Positions 19,958 through 29,055 of a DNA stretch of 64,000 bases are shown piece after piece. The stretch is taken from the NCBI RefSeq assembly GCF_021147775.1, contig NZ_JAGTPK010000001.1, positions 186,001 through 250,000 of the forward strand, written 5' to 3'. This DNA comes from Pseudomonas californiensis. Its GTDB lineage: Bacteria; Pseudomonadota; Gammaproteobacteria; Pseudomonadales; Pseudomonadaceae. Each line of letters opens with the position of its first letter. The stretch's first letter is position 1. The notes below the pieces were generated by a model. It had not been told where the DNA came from. It searched no databases and saw only the letters and a list, made by a program, of their open reading frames with translations. The translations under genes were made by a program, and so were the position numbers.

Positions 19958-20572
19958 TCAGCGAAGCCCCTGAATATACTGGGCCAGAGCCTCGATATCC
20001 TTTTTGCTGAGCCTGGCTGCAATCGACCGCATGACCAGAGTATCGCCATCATTGACGCGTTCGCCTTCAGCAAATGCGGTCAGTTGTTTGCGCGTGTACT
20101 CGGCATGCTGGCCACTCAGATGCGGAAACCCTGCCTGGGCATTACCGCTGCCATTGGGTGAGTGACACCCGATGCAAGCGGGCAGTCCCTGCTCCAGCCT
20201 GCCGCCGCGAAACAGCGCTTCACCCTGGGCGGCCAGGTCAGCGGACACAGTGCCGACGCTGCCTTTCTGGGCAGCATAAAAGGCCGCAATATCTGCAAGG
20301 TCCTCGTCATTGAAGTGGTCGAGCTGCCCGGCCATCTCGGGGACGACGCGCTTGCCGTCCTTTATCTCGCGCAGCTGTTTGAGCAGATAACGTTCGCCCT
20401 GACCGGCCAGCTTTGGAAAGGCGGGTACCACGCTGTTGCCATCTGGGCCGTGGCAGGCGCCGCATACCGCTGTCTTTGTCTGACCAGCAGCTGTGTTGCC
20501 TGCTTTGTCAGCCGCCTGGCTGGCGGTGCAGACAATCAGCGCCAGCAGCAGGCTCGGCAGTCGTGTGTTCAT
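19958..20572 (-). CDS. dihaem cytochrome c4
   Basis: 204 aa. Signal peptide 1-20. Two class I cytochrome c domains: CGACH at 37-41 and CIGCH at 133-137, with a Met ligand expected in each. Periplasmic electron carrier, often feeding cbb3 or related terminal oxidases. In P. aeruginosa a second cytochrome gene lies next to this one (from memory); none is seen here. Confidence 0.93.
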   Translation of the reverse strand: MNTRLPSLLLALIVCTASQAADKAGNTAAGQTKTAVCGACHGPDGNSVVPAFPKLAGQGERYLLKQLREIKDGKRVVPEMAGQLDHFNDEDLADIAAFYAAQKGSVGTVSADLAAQGEALFRGGRLEQGLPACIGCHSPNGSGNAQAGFPHLSGQHAEYTRKQLTAFAEGERVNDGDTLVMRSIAARLSKKDIEALAQYIQGLR

Positions 20573-20883
20573 GGGGACATCCTGGGCAGGGCATGCGTCT
20601 GTTCATACACACCGAGGCTGGCTGCGGCTGTGGCTTTCAGTGTTCAGCATGGCTCTCTTGGCGGCAACGCGTCGAGTCAAAGTCTGATGAGTCAGCAAAA
20701 AACTTTTCAGGTTGAAAGCGGACTGCGTTCTAATGCGCACATTGATTCTCGCTTTGCTGTGCCTGCTCCCTTTGGGAGGCGAAAGCACACACAAAAGTTG
20801 CGGCATTATATACTTGCGCTACTCAAACGGAAACGACACCTCTTGCCGCACGCCTTGCAGGCAGAGCCCTCACCGGAAATCAC
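20573..20883. other. divergent intergenic region cytochrome c4 / engB
   Basis: 311 bp with no convincing gene on either strand. It should hold the promoters of both divergent genes. I see no clear sigma factor consensus. Its middle part is AT-richer (around 20800). Confidence 0.4.
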
Positions 20884-21519
20884 ATGCAACTCAAGAACCC
20901 CATCCTCGGTCTGTGCCAACAGGCCACGTTCATGCTCAGCGCCGCCAAGGTCGACCAATGCCCCGATGACGAGGGTTTTGAAGTCGCTTTCGCCGGTCGC
21001 TCGAACGCTGGCAAGTCCAGCGCGCTGAACACTCTGACCCACGCCAGCCTGGCGCGAACCTCCAAGACTCCGGGGCGCACCCAGTTGCTGAACTTCTTCG
21101 GTCTGGACGAAGAGCGTCGTTTGGTCGACCTGCCGGGTTATGGCTACGCCAAAGTGCCGATCCCGCTCAAGCAGCACTGGCAGCGCCACCTGGAAGCCTA
21201 TCTGGGCAGCCGGGAAAGCCTGAAGGGTCTGATTCTGATGATGGACATCCGTCACCCGATGACGGACTTCGACCTGCTCATGCTGGATTGGGCTGTGGCA
21301 AGCGGCATGCCGATGCATATCCTGCTGACCAAGGCCGACAAGCTGACCTATGGCGCCGCCAAGAACACGCTGCTCAAGGTTCAGGCGGAGATCCGCAAGG
21401 GTTGGGGCGAAGCGGTCACCATTCAGCTGTTCTCCGCGCCCAAGCGCATGGGGCTCGAAGACGCCTATACCGTGCTGGCTGGCTGGATGGAGCTGGAAGA
21501 CAAAGCACCTGCCGAATAA
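20884..21519 (+). CDS. engB: ribosome biogenesis GTPase EngB (YihA/YsxC)
   Basis: 211 aa. P-loop GRSNAGKS at 38-45, switch [12 protein letters not shown] (G3), TKADKL (G4) and FSAPKRMG (G5 region). Full family length. Essential GTPase for 50S assembly. It stands next to polA with the small RNA gene between, as in other gammaproteobacteria. Confidence 0.95.
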   Translation: MQLKNPILGLCQQATFMLSAAKVDQCPDDEGFEVAFAGRSNAGKSSALNTLTHASLARTSKTPGRTQLLNFFGLDEERRLVDLPGYGYAKVPIPLKQHWQRHLEAYLGSRESLKGLILMMDIRHPMTDFDLLMLDWAVASGMPMHILLTKADKLTYGAAKNTLLKVQAEIRKGWGEAVTIQLFSAPKRMGLEDAYTVLAGWMELEDKAPAE

Positions 21520-21540
21520 CCCGCGGGGTAAATCGCAGGC

Positions 21541-21584
21541 AAAAAAAACCCCGGACTTCATATGGGGAGGGGGAAGTTCCGGGG
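21541..21584 (-). terminator. intrinsic terminator of ersA
   Basis: Ten-pair GC-rich stem with a single bulge, 15-nt C-rich loop, followed on the minus strand by eight T. It is also close enough behind engB (stop 21519) to serve as a reverse-strand hairpin there, but the U-run serves only the minus strand. Confidence 0.88.
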
Positions 21585-21667
21585 CTCAAGGTCCAGACCT
21601 TAGGGTGGGGTCCGGATAATCTGCCAACACTTAACACAACAAGAGCTGACTGGCTTCTCGACCAATC
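21541..21667 (-). ncRNA. ersA: ErsA (Spot 42-analogous) small RNA
   Basis: Between the convergent engB and polA ends. An AlgU-type promoter on the minus strand predicts a start near 21667. The transcript would run ~125 nt to an intrinsic terminator: stem 21549-21558 with 21574-21584 (one bulge), then eight T at 21548-21541. The terminator loop is C-rich (CCCCCTCCCC on the RNA sense), the kind of region ErsA uses for base-pairing. In P. aeruginosa, ErsA (132 nt) is AlgU-dependent and regulates algC and oprD among others. Ends are predicted, not measured. Confidence 0.85.
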
Positions 21668-21673
21668 GGGAAA

Positions 21674-21701
21674 TCTGACTCCTGTCTGAGCGGTTAAGTT
21701 C
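21674..21701 (-). promoter_or_regulatory. AlgU (sigma-22/RpoE-like) promoter of ersA
   Basis: Minus strand: -35 GAACTT at 21701-21696, 17-nt spacer, -10 TCAGA at 21678-21674. The consensus is GAACTT N16-17 TCTGA, so one mismatch. Start expected about 6-7 nt downstream. Confidence 0.8.
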
Positions 21702-21732
21702 CAGCAATGAAGAAAAGTTCATCTTTCCTACA

Positions 21733-21770
21733 GCTTTTGGCGAACCGTATTACCGGTTCGCCCAAAAAGC
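21733..21770. repeat. long inverted repeat between polA and the ersA promoter
   Basis: Arms 21733-21747 and 21754-21770 pair over about 15 bp with two single-base bulges (GGCGAACCG core). T and A runs form the base of the stem instead of a free U-tail, so it is a poor intrinsic terminator. It starts only 2 bp after the polA stop, 30 bp upstream of the ersA -35. Confidence 0.7.
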
Positions 21771-21772
21771 AC

Positions 21773-24535
21773 TCAATGTGCCTCGTCCCAGTTGTTGCCG
21801 ACGCCGACTTCCACCAGTAACGGTACCGCCAGCTCGGCTGCGCCGCTCATGTGTGGACGGATCTGCTCGCTGATCTGGTCGACCAGATCTTCGCGGACTT
21901 CCAGTACCAGTTCATCGTGCACCTGAAGGATCACGCGGGCGTCCAGACCCGACTCACCCAGCCAGCCGTTCACCGCAACCATGGCTTTTTTGATGATGTC
22001 GGCGGCGGTCCCTTGCATCGGCGCGTTGATCGCCATGCGTTCGGCGCCTTTGCGCAGTGAGGGGTTCTTGGCGTTGATGTCGGGCAGGTAGAGGCGGCGG
22101 CCGAAAATGGTCTCGACAAAGCCTTGCTCAGCCGCCTGAGCGCGGGTGCGCTCCATGTAGGCGAGTACGCCGGGGTAGCGTGCGAAGTAACGGTCCACGT
22201 AAGCCTGTGACTGCTTGCGGTCCACGCCGATCTGTTTGGCCAGACCAAATGCGCTCATGCCGTAGATCAGGCCGAAGTTGATCGCCTTGGCGTTGCGGCG
22301 CATGTCGGTGGTGACGCCTTCCAGCTCGACACCGAATACCTCGGCAGCGGTCGCCCGGTGCACGTCCAGGTCGTTGCGGAAGGCGTGCAGCAGCCCTTCG
22401 TCCTGCGCCAGATGCGCCATGATCCGCAGTTCGATCTGCGAATAGTCGGCCGCAAGCAGCTTGTAGCCCTTGGGCGCCACGAACGCCTGACGAATACGTC
22501 GACCTTCGGCGGTACGAATCGGAATGTTCTGCAGGTTAGGGTCGCTGGAGGACAAGCGTCCAGTGACCGCCACAGCCTGATGGTAAGACGTGTGGATGCG
22601 CCCGGTGCGTGGGTTGATCTGCTCGGGCAGGCGATCGGTGTAGGTACTCTTGAGCTTGCTCATCGAGCGGTACTGCATCAATACTTTGGGCAGCGGGAAG
22701 TCCTGCTCGGCCAGTTCGGCGAGCACCGCTTCGGCGGTGGACGGCTGGCCGGTCGCGGTTTTGCTCAGAATCGGCATGCCGAGCTTTTCATACAGAATCA
22801 CGCCCAGCTGCTTTGGCGAACCGAGGTTGAACTCTTCGCCAGCGATGGCGAACGCTTCGCGCTCGAGCGCCGTCATCTTGTCGCCCAGTTCAACACTCTG
22901 GATGCCCAGCAGATTGGCATCGACCAAGGCGCCCTGACGCTCGATACGCGCGAGCACTGGCACGAGCGGCATTTCAATGTCGTTGAGTACCGGCTGCAAG
23001 GTCGGAATGGCCGCCAGTCGCGCGTCGAAGACTTCGTGCAGGCGCAGCGTCAGGTCCGCTTCTTCGGCGGCGTAAAGACCGGCCTGCTCCAGCGCGATTT
23101 GATCAAAGGTCAGCTGTTTGGCGCCTTTGCCGGCGATGTCCTGGAAATTGATCGGCGTGTGGGTCAGGTATTTTGCTACCAGGCTGTCGCGGTCGTGGCG
23201 GGTGGCGGTGGAGTCCAGTACGTAGGACTCCAGAATGGTGTCGAACCGGACGCCTTGCAGATCGATGCCTTGGCTCTGATCGCCGCCAATGGCGCAGTTG
23301 GCGAGCAGGTTGATGGCGAATTTCGCGTGCTGACCGACCTTGATCTTCTCAGGGTTTTCCAGCAACGGCTTGAGTGCCTTGAGCACGGTATCGCGATCGA
23401 GTTGCTGTGGCACACCCATGTAGGAGTGGGTCAGCGGAATATACGCCGCTTCGTGCGTCTGGATGGCAAACGACAGGCCGACCAGCTGCGCACGTTGCGC
23501 GTCAGTGCCGTTGCTCTGGGCGACAAATGCGAACAGGGGCGCGGCATCGAGCTTCTTCAGCCAGGCGTCGAACTGGGCCTGATCGAGAATGACTTCGTAG
23601 GCGGCCTCTTTCATGACCACGGGCTCTTCGACCACCAGTTCCTGTCCGGCGCGCTTGGCGTCGCGTTGCAGGTCTTCGATCCAGCTCTTGAATTCCAGCT
23701 CGGCGTACAGGTCCATCAGCGTGTCACGGTCCGGCTCGCCGCAATGCAACTGGTCGAGTTCGATGTCCAGCGGCACGTCGATCTTGATGGTGGCCAGTTC
23801 GTAGGAAAGAAACGCCATGGCGCGGTGCTCTTCGAGCTTGACCGCCAGGGTCTTGGCACCGCGAATCGGCAGGGTGGCCACCGCTTCCAGGTTGTCATAA
23901 AGCTCTTTCAGGCCGCCGCCGACACCAACCAGCAGGCCGACCGCAGTTTTTTCGCCCACGCCTGGTACGCCCGGAATGTTGTCGACCTTGTCGCCCATCA
24001 GTGCCAGGTAGTCGATGATGTGCTCAGGACCGACGCCGAACTTCTCTTTCACGCCAGCCACGTCCAGCACACTGCCGGTCATGGTGTTGACCAGCGTAAT
24101 GTGACCGTCGACCAGTTGCGCCATGTCCTTGTCGCCCGTGGAAATGATCACCGGGCGGTCCGCCGCAGCGCTGCTGCGTGCCAGCGTGCCGATCACATCG
24201 TCCGCTTCCACGCCTTCTACGCACAGCAGCGGGTAGCCCAGACCCTTTACGCACGCATGGAGCAGATCGACCTGCACACGCAGGTCATCCGGCATGCTCG
24301 GGCGATTGGCTTTGTACTCGGTGTACAGCGCGTCCCGGAACGTGCCGCCCTTGGCATCGAACACCACTGCGAACGGGCTTTCCGGATATTGGCGGCGCAG
24401 GCTTTTGAGCATGTTGAGCACGCCCTTCACGGCGCCTGTCGGCAGGCCCTTGGACGTGGCAAGTGGCGGCAGTGCATGAAACGCACGATAGAGGTAAGAA
24501 GAACCGTCCACCAGGACGAGGGGCGCTTGGGTCAT
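21773..24535 (-). CDS. polA: DNA polymerase I
   Basis: 920 aa from the ATG at 24535 (a TTG four codons earlier is possible but lacks its own ribosome site). N-terminal 5'-nuclease (1-~290; VDGSSYLYRAFHALP, TGDKDMAQLV), a 3'-5' exonuclease domain (~325-520) and the family A polymerase (~540-920) with DYSQIELR, RRNAKAINFGLIYGMS and the closing QVHDELVLEV. In the exonuclease domain the usual first DxE acidic motif is replaced (PLFAFVAQSNGTDAQ); proofreading may therefore be reduced or lost, as in several Pol I. Repairs and joins Okazaki fragments. Confidence 0.96.
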   Translation of the reverse strand: MTQAPLVLVDGSSYLYRAFHALPPLATSKGLPTGAVKGVLNMLKSLRRQYPESPFAVVFDAKGGTFRDALYTEYKANRPSMPDDLRVQVDLLHACVKGLGYPLLCVEGVEADDVIGTLARSSAAADRPVIISTGDKDMAQLVDGHITLVNTMTGSVLDVAGVKEKFGVGPEHIIDYLALMGDKVDNIPGVPGVGEKTAVGLLVGVGGGLKELYDNLEAVATLPIRGAKTLAVKLEEHRAMAFLSYELATIKIDVPLDIELDQLHCGEPDRDTLMDLYAELEFKSWIEDLQRDAKRAGQELVVEEPVVMKEAAYEVILDQAQFDAWLKKLDAAPLFAFVAQSNGTDAQRAQLVGLSFAIQTHEAAYIPLTHSYMGVPQQLDRDTVLKALKPLLENPEKIKVGQHAKFAINLLANCAIGGDQSQGIDLQGVRFDTILESYVLDSTATRHDRDSLVAKYLTHTPINFQDIAGKGAKQLTFDQIALEQAGLYAAEEADLTLRLHEVFDARLAAIPTLQPVLNDIEMPLVPVLARIERQGALVDANLLGIQSVELGDKMTALEREAFAIAGEEFNLGSPKQLGVILYEKLGMPILSKTATGQPSTAEAVLAELAEQDFPLPKVLMQYRSMSKLKSTYTDRLPEQINPRTGRIHTSYHQAVAVTGRLSSSDPNLQNIPIRTAEGRRIRQAFVAPKGYKLLAADYSQIELRIMAHLAQDEGLLHAFRNDLDVHRATAAEVFGVELEGVTTDMRRNAKAINFGLIYGMSAFGLAKQIGVDRKQSQAYVDRYFARYPGVLAYMERTRAQAAEQGFVETIFGRRLYLPDINAKNPSLRKGAERMAINAPMQGTAADIIKKAMVAVNGWLGESGLDARVILQVHDELVLEVREDLVDQISEQIRPHMSGAAELAVPLLVEVGVGNNWDEAH

Positions 24536-24609
24536 GAGCAGAATCAACCTTTTCGGCGGGGTCGGCGCTAGAATGCGAGGACCATTGACGACAAAGGGAC
24601 AAGGTTATC

Positions 24610-24897
24610 ATGCGTACGGCAAATCGACTGTTCCTGACCGGCCTATTGGCACTGTGCCCGCTGATCGCGTTCGCAGCAGAAGATCCACCCTCGGCAGCGC
24701 CGGACGTTACTATCCGCACCGACGGGGACAAGGTCATTCAGGAATACCGACAGAACGGCTTCCTGTATGCCGTGAAGATCACGCCGAAACATGGCAAGCC
24801 CTATTTCCTGGTGCGCGCCGATGGTACCAGCCCCAATTTCATCCGTTCGGATCAACCGGACATGCTGATTCCCCAATGGGAAATATTCAGCTGGTAA
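24610..24897 (+). CDS. DUF2782 small periplasmic protein
   Basis: 95 aa. Signal peptide 1-22 (AFA-AE), then the short DUF2782 domain with DKVIQEYRQNGFLYAVKITP and the end IPQWEIFSW. Conserved next to polA and thrB in Pseudomonas. Function unknown. A CAAGG ribosome site lies just before the ATG. thrB begins 36 bp later on the same strand. Confidence 0.88.
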   Translation: MRTANRLFLTGLLALCPLIAFAAEDPPSAAPDVTIRTDGDKVIQEYRQNGFLYAVKITPKHGKPYFLVRADGTSPNFIRSDQPDMLIPQWEIFSW

Positions 24898-24933
24898 CAC
24901 CTACATTCACCTTAATTTGTTGGCAGCCCTGAT

Positions 24934-25884
24934 ATGTCCGTCTTTACCCCACTGGCTCGGCCCGAGCTGGAAACATTTCTCGCCCCTTACGGGCTCGGCC
25001 GCTTGCGTGACTTTCAGGGCATTGCCGCTGGTAGTGAAAACACCAACTATTTCGTCAGTCTGGAAAAGGGCGAGTTCGTCCTGACCCTGGTCGAACGTGG
25101 CCCGGTGCAGGAAATGCCGTTTTTCATCGAGCTGCTCGACGTGCTGCACGACGCCGATCTTCCAGTGCCGTACGCCCTGCGCACCACTGACGGCCAGGCG
25201 CTTCGCGAACTGGCGGGCAAACCGGCGCTGTTGCAGCCACGCTTGCCGGGCAAGCACATCAGCGAGCCGAACACCCAGCACTGCGTGCAGATCGGCGAGT
25301 TGTTGGCGAATCTGCATCTGGCGACTCGTGATCATGTGCTGGAACGCAAGACCGACCGTGGCCTGGACTGGATGCTGAGTGAGGGTCGCAACTTTCTTTC
25401 GCATCTGGGCGATGAGCAGCGCGCGCTGCTTGAAAAGTCTCTACAGGAAATCGAAGACCTCAAGCCGCAGATCATGGCGCTGCCACGCGCCAACCTGCAT
25501 GCGGACCTGTTTCGCGACAACGTGCTGTTCGAAGGCACGCACCTGACCGGGCTGATCGATTTCTACAATGCCTGCTCGGGCCCGATGCTCTATGACCTGG
25601 CGATTGCGCTCAACGACTGGTGTTCGCGCCCCGATGGCCAGATTGACCCGGTTCGCGCGCGTGCCTTGCTGGGCGCCTATGCGGGCCTGCGCCCATTCAA
25701 TGCGGCGGAGTCAAAGCTCTGGGCGACGCTGTTGCGCATTGGCTGCGTGCGTTTCTGGCTGTCACGTCTGATTGCAGCGGAAACCTTCGCCGGTCAGGAC
25801 GTGTTGATCCACGATCCGGTGGAGTTTGAACAGCGTCTGGCGCAGCGTCAGGAAATCCATGTCCCGCTGCCGTTTGCACTCTGA
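24934..25884 (+). CDS. thrB: homoserine kinase ThrB (APH-fold type)
   Basis: 316 aa. The aminoglycoside phosphotransferase-like (type II) homoserine kinase, not the GHMP type of E. coli. It has SENTNYFV near the N-terminus, the Brenner-type LHADLFRDNVLF catalytic loop and LIDFYNACSGPMLYDLAIALNDW metal-binding segment. Phosphorylates homoserine in threonine synthesis in the cytosol. Family length. Convergent with znuA; a GC hairpin without a U-run (25901-25921) lies between. Confidence 0.93.
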   Translation: MSVFTPLARPELETFLAPYGLGRLRDFQGIAAGSENTNYFVSLEKGEFVLTLVERGPVQEMPFFIELLDVLHDADLPVPYALRTTDGQALRELAGKPALLQPRLPGKHISEPNTQHCVQIGELLANLHLATRDHVLERKTDRGLDWMLSEGRNFLSHLGDEQRALLEKSLQEIEDLKPQIMALPRANLHADLFRDNVLFEGTHLTGLIDFYNACSGPMLYDLAIALNDWCSRPDGQIDPVRARALLGAYAGLRPFNAAESKLWATLLRIGCVRFWLSRLIAAETFAGQDVLIHDPVEFEQRLAQRQEIHVPLPFAL

Positions 25885-25944
25885 ATCGATGAACGGCCCA
25901 GCCCGTGCGCTCGGCGCGGGCCGAGAAACCTGCGCTCGCCTTGA

Positions 25945-26892
25945 TCAGAGACTGGACAGGCAACTGGTCAGGTCATCCGCCAGTTTCTGCAGGACCTGCT
26001 CGTAACCCTGCGCAGTGGCTGGGGTGTAGCCGCCCAGCGCATCCAGCTCCGCCAGCTTGACCGGCAGCCCTGCGCTCAGGGTTTCGGCCAGGCGCGGTCG
26101 TAATGGTGGTTCGCTGAATACACAGGTCTTGCCCGCCGCTTTCAATCGCTCACGCATCGCCGCCACGTGCTGGGCACCTGGCTGAATTTCGGCCGCGATG
26201 GCGAACACGCCGGTGTGCTTGAGCCCGTAAGCTTCCTCGAAGTAATCAAAGGCTTCGTGGAACACGAAGTAAGGCTTGTTGGCCACCGCACTCAGCCGGT
26301 CCTTGATGCGCGTATCCAGCACGTCGAGGCGTTTGACGAAAGCGTCGGTGTTGCTCTGGTAGCGAGCCGCATTGGCCGGATCGGCGGCGCTCAGGTCGGT
26401 CGCCATTTTCCGTGCGATGACCCGGGCATTGACGGTCGACAGCCACAGATGGGAATCCAGACTGCCGGGTCTGTGATCATGATCGTGCTCGTCGGATTCG
26501 TGCTCGTGGTCATGATCATCGTCGTGCGAGGCGTTGTCTGCCGCAAAGTGACGCAAGTGCATGCCTGGCAACGTCTGCACCGCTACCGCTGGTAATTTAC
26601 GGGCCTGAAGGACGCGGGGCAGGAAGGTTTCCATGTCCGGGCCGATCCAGTAGAGCAAATCGACGTCCCTGACGCGCCGTACGTCGGACGGGCGCAGCGC
26701 ATAATTGTGCGGCGACGCGCCGGGCGGCAACAGCACCTCTGGAGTGCCGACGCCATCCTGTACCGCCGCGGCAATCAGCTGCAACGGTTTGATGCTGGCA
26801 AGCACTTTGACCTCGGCCTGAACCGGCGAGACTGCCAGCAAACTGGCACACATTACGATAAAAAGGTTAAGAAGACGGCGCACGCAAATCAC
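25945..26892 (-). CDS. znuA: zinc ABC transporter periplasmic binding protein ZnuA
   Basis: 315 aa. Signal peptide ~1-26 (cut after VQA). Cluster A-I fold with first ligand in PGASPHNYALRPSD. The flexible His/Asp-rich loop at ~117-140 (alternating H, D, E) is characteristic of ZnuA. Later ligands in HEAFDYF and the C-terminal Asp. The start is unsure: GTG at 26892 or GTG three codons later; no strong ribosome site is seen for either. Divergent from zur-znuCB with a candidate Zur box between. Confidence 0.93.
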   Translation of the reverse strand: MICVRRLLNLFIVMCASLLAVSPVQAEVKVLASIKPLQLIAAAVQDGVGTPEVLLPPGASPHNYALRPSDVRRVRDVDLLYWIGPDMETFLPRVLQARKLPAVAVQTLPGMHLRHFAADNASHDDDHDHEHESDEHDHDHRPGSLDSHLWLSTVNARVIARKMATDLSAADPANAARYQSNTDAFVKRLDVLDTRIKDRLSAVANKPYFVFHEAFDYFEEAYGLKHTGVFAIAAEIQPGAQHVAAMRERLKAAGKTCVFSEPPLRPRLAETLSAGLPVKLAELDALGGYTPATAQGYEQVLQKLADDLTSCLSSL

Positions 26893-26906
26893 TCATGTCT
26901 GGCAGG

Positions 26907-26929
26907 AACAGGTAACATAATAACGTCTC
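26907..26929. promoter_or_regulatory. candidate Zur operator
   Basis: In the 58-bp gap between divergent znuA and zur. Aligned to the gammaproteobacterial Zur consensus (GAAATGTTATA-N-TATAACATTTC) it matches about 14 of 22 positions, best in the right half AATAACGTCTC. One box here could repress both directions when zinc is sufficient. Confidence 0.5.
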
Positions 26930-26950
26930 CAGCCAATATCGTCGCTGCTC

Positions 26951-27433
26951 ATGCCCAATACACCACTGGCCAGTCGCCCCCATGACCACTCTCATTGCGT
27001 CCATTCTGCGCTCGCCGAGGCTGATGCCTTGTGCGCGAAGCAGGGCTTGCGTCTGACGGCATTGCGCCGTCGCGTGCTGGAACTGGTCTGGCAAAGTCAC
27101 AAACCGCTGGGTGCCTACGACATCCTTGCGGTGCTGAGTGAGGAGGACGGGCGCCGCGCTGCCCCGCCTACCGTTTACCGTGCGCTGGACTTTCTTCTGG
27201 AAAACGGCCTCGTGCACCGGATCGCTTCGCTCAACGCCTTCACGGGCTGCAACCACCCGACCCACGCGCATCAGGGGCAGTTCCTGATTTGCCGCGAATG
27301 TCATGCGGCCATTGAACTGCAACACCCTGCTATCAGTAACGCAGTGGTCAACGCGGCCGTGGAAGTCGGCTTTACCGTCGAGGGCCAGACCGTCGAGATC
27401 GTTGGCGTGTGTGCTGGCTGCAAGGCGGCCTGA
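26951..27433 (+). CDS. zur: zinc uptake regulator Zur (Fur family, Np20-like)
   Basis: 160 aa. N-terminal winged helix (~20-90: [28 protein letters not shown]), then the Fur dimerisation domain with HxH ([10 protein letters not shown]), the CRECH zinc-site Cys pair and the second CAGC pair at the C-terminus (structural zinc). Represses zinc uptake genes when Zn(II) is bound. Its TGA overlaps the znuC ATG, so regulator and transporter are one operon and Zur is probably autoregulated. Confidence 0.93.
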   Translation: MPNTPLASRPHDHSHCVHSALAEADALCAKQGLRLTALRRRVLELVWQSHKPLGAYDILAVLSEEDGRRAAPPTVYRALDFLLENGLVHRIASLNAFTGCNHPTHAHQGQFLICRECHAAIELQHPAISNAVVNAAVEVGFTVEGQTVEIVGVCAGCKAA

Positions 27434-28236
27434 TGAGTAATGCGCTGATCCGCCTGGAGCAGGTTGCCGTCACCTTGTCCGGGCAAAACGTACTCGACAA
27501 CATTCATCTCAGCGTCCAGCCTGGCGAGATCGTGACCCTGATCGGCCCTAATGGTGCGGGCAAGACGACGCTGGTGCGTGCGGTGCTCGGGCTGCTCAAG
27601 CCTGATTCCGGCACGGTCTGGCGCAAACCGAAGCTGCGGGTCGGCTACATGCCGCAAAAGCTGCATGTCGATCAGACCTTGCCACTGTCGGTTTTGCGCT
27701 TTCTGCGTCTGGTTCCCGGTGTTGATCGTGTTGCAGCGCAGGCTGCGCTGGAAGAAGTGGGCGCCGAGAAAGTCATCGACAGCCCCCTGCAAGGTATTTC
27801 CGGTGGCGAGATGCAACGCGTCCTGTTGGCGCGTGCCTTGTTGCGTGAACCTGAACTGCTGGTGCTCGACGAGCCGGTGCAGGGCGTGGATGTCGCAGGA
27901 CAGGCCGAGCTGTACAGCTTGATCACACGTTTGCGCGACCGCCACCACTGCGGTGTGTTGATGGTGTCGCATGACCTGCATCTGGTGATGAGCACCACTG
28001 ATCAGGTGGTGTGCCTCAATCGCCACGTCTGCTGCTCCGGGCATCCGGAACAGGTCAGTCATGATCCAGCGTTTGTCGAACTTTTTGGCAAGAACGCGCA
28101 GAGCCTGGCGATTTATCACCACCATCATGATCACGCCCACGATCTGCATGGCGAAGTGGTGACTGACGCACCGTCGGCCACGCCTCACACTCACACTCAC
28201 ACTCATGTTCACGGAGACAGCTGCAAGCATGGCTGA
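27433..28236 (+). CDS. znuC: zinc ABC transporter ATP-binding protein ZnuC
   Basis: 267 aa. Walker [11 protein letters not shown]-loop MPQKLHVD, signature [15 protein letters not shown], Walker B LLVLDEP, H-loop VSHDLH. The last ~45 residues are His-rich (HHHHDHAHD, then alternating His/Thr), beyond the usual ABC core; probably cytosolic zinc-binding. Start chosen at 27433 (TGATG overlap with zur); an upstream frame exists but lies inside zur. Confidence 0.95.
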   Translation: MSNALIRLEQVAVTLSGQNVLDNIHLSVQPGEIVTLIGPNGAGKTTLVRAVLGLLKPDSGTVWRKPKLRVGYMPQKLHVDQTLPLSVLRFLRLVPGVDRVAAQAALEEVGAEKVIDSPLQGISGGEMQRVLLARALLREPELLVLDEPVQGVDVAGQAELYSLITRLRDRHHCGVLMVSHDLHLVMSTTDQVVCLNRHVCCSGHPEQVSHDPAFVELFGKNAQSLAIYHHHHDHAHDLHGEVVTDAPSATPHTHTHTHVHGDSCKHG

Positions 28237-29017
28237 TTTTCTACTGTATGCCTTGCTCGCAGGCGTTGCCCTGGCCGTAGTGGCCGGTCCGCTGGGGTCC
28301 TTCGTGGTCTGGCGGCGCATGGCTTATTTTGGCGACACGCTTTCTCACGCGGCACTACTCGGCGTTGCGCTGGGCTTTTTGCTGGACATCAGCCCGACCA
28401 TTGCAGTGACCTTCGGGTGTCTACTGCTCGCCGTTCTGCTGGTCACGCTGCAACAGCGTCAGCCGCTGGCCTCCGACACCCTGCTGGGGATTCTCGCGCC
28501 CAGTACGCTATCGCTCGGGCTGGTAGTGCTCAGCTTCATGCATGAAGTGCGTATCGATCTGATGGCTTATCTGTTCGGTGACCTGTTGGCGATCAGCCCC
28601 ACGGACCTTGCCTGGATTCTGGGCGGCAGCGCGCTGGTGCTGGTGCTGATCGTTGCCCTGTGGCGCCCTCTGCTGGCCGTGACGGTGCATGAAGAGCTGG
28701 CCAAAGTCGAAGGGCTGCCAGTCGCTGCGTTGCGCATGGCATTGATGCTGCTGATCGCCGTGGTCATCGCCGTGGCGATGAAAATCGTGGGTGTTCTGCT
28801 GATTACCTCGCTGTTGATCATCCCGGCAGCTGCGGCACAGCGTCACGCCCGCTCGCCTGAGCAAATGGCACTGGGCGCGAGCCTGCTGGGCGTGACTGCC
28901 GTGTGTATTGGGCTATCGTTATCATGGTTCAAGGACACCCCGGCAGGACCGTCTATAGTGGTATCCGCTGCGGCGCTGTTCTTGCTCAGCTTTGTTCTCC
29001 CCAGGCGAGCGGTGTAG
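28229..29017 (+). CDS. znuB: zinc ABC transporter permease ZnuB
   Basis: 262 aa, about eight membrane helices, ABC-3 family. Typical motifs are [27 protein letters not shown] near the N-terminus and the [17 protein letters not shown] stretch. Start at 28229 overlaps the znuC end by 8 bp. Forms the channel for zinc delivered by ZnuA. Confidence 0.94.
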   Translation: MADFLLYALLAGVALAVVAGPLGSFVVWRRMAYFGDTLSHAALLGVALGFLLDISPTIAVTFGCLLLAVLLVTLQQRQPLASDTLLGILAPSTLSLGLVVLSFMHEVRIDLMAYLFGDLLAISPTDLAWILGGSALVLVLIVALWRPLLAVTVHEELAKVEGLPVAALRMALMLLIAVVIAVAMKIVGVLLITSLLIIPAAAAQRHARSPEQMALGASLLGVTAVCIGLSLSWFKDTPAGPSIVVSAAALFLLSFVLPRRAV

Positions 29018-29055
29018 ACTTGCTCGTTTTTTGCGCAAACTAGAGAATCGCAGGA

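Noticed and set aside
22358..24571. 737-residue open frame on the plus strand
   Set aside because: Antisense to polA, which is certain. Composition is that of a shadow frame.
25901..25921. GC-rich hairpin between thrB and znuA
   Set aside because: Eight-bp stem without any U-run on either strand; too weak to call a terminator.
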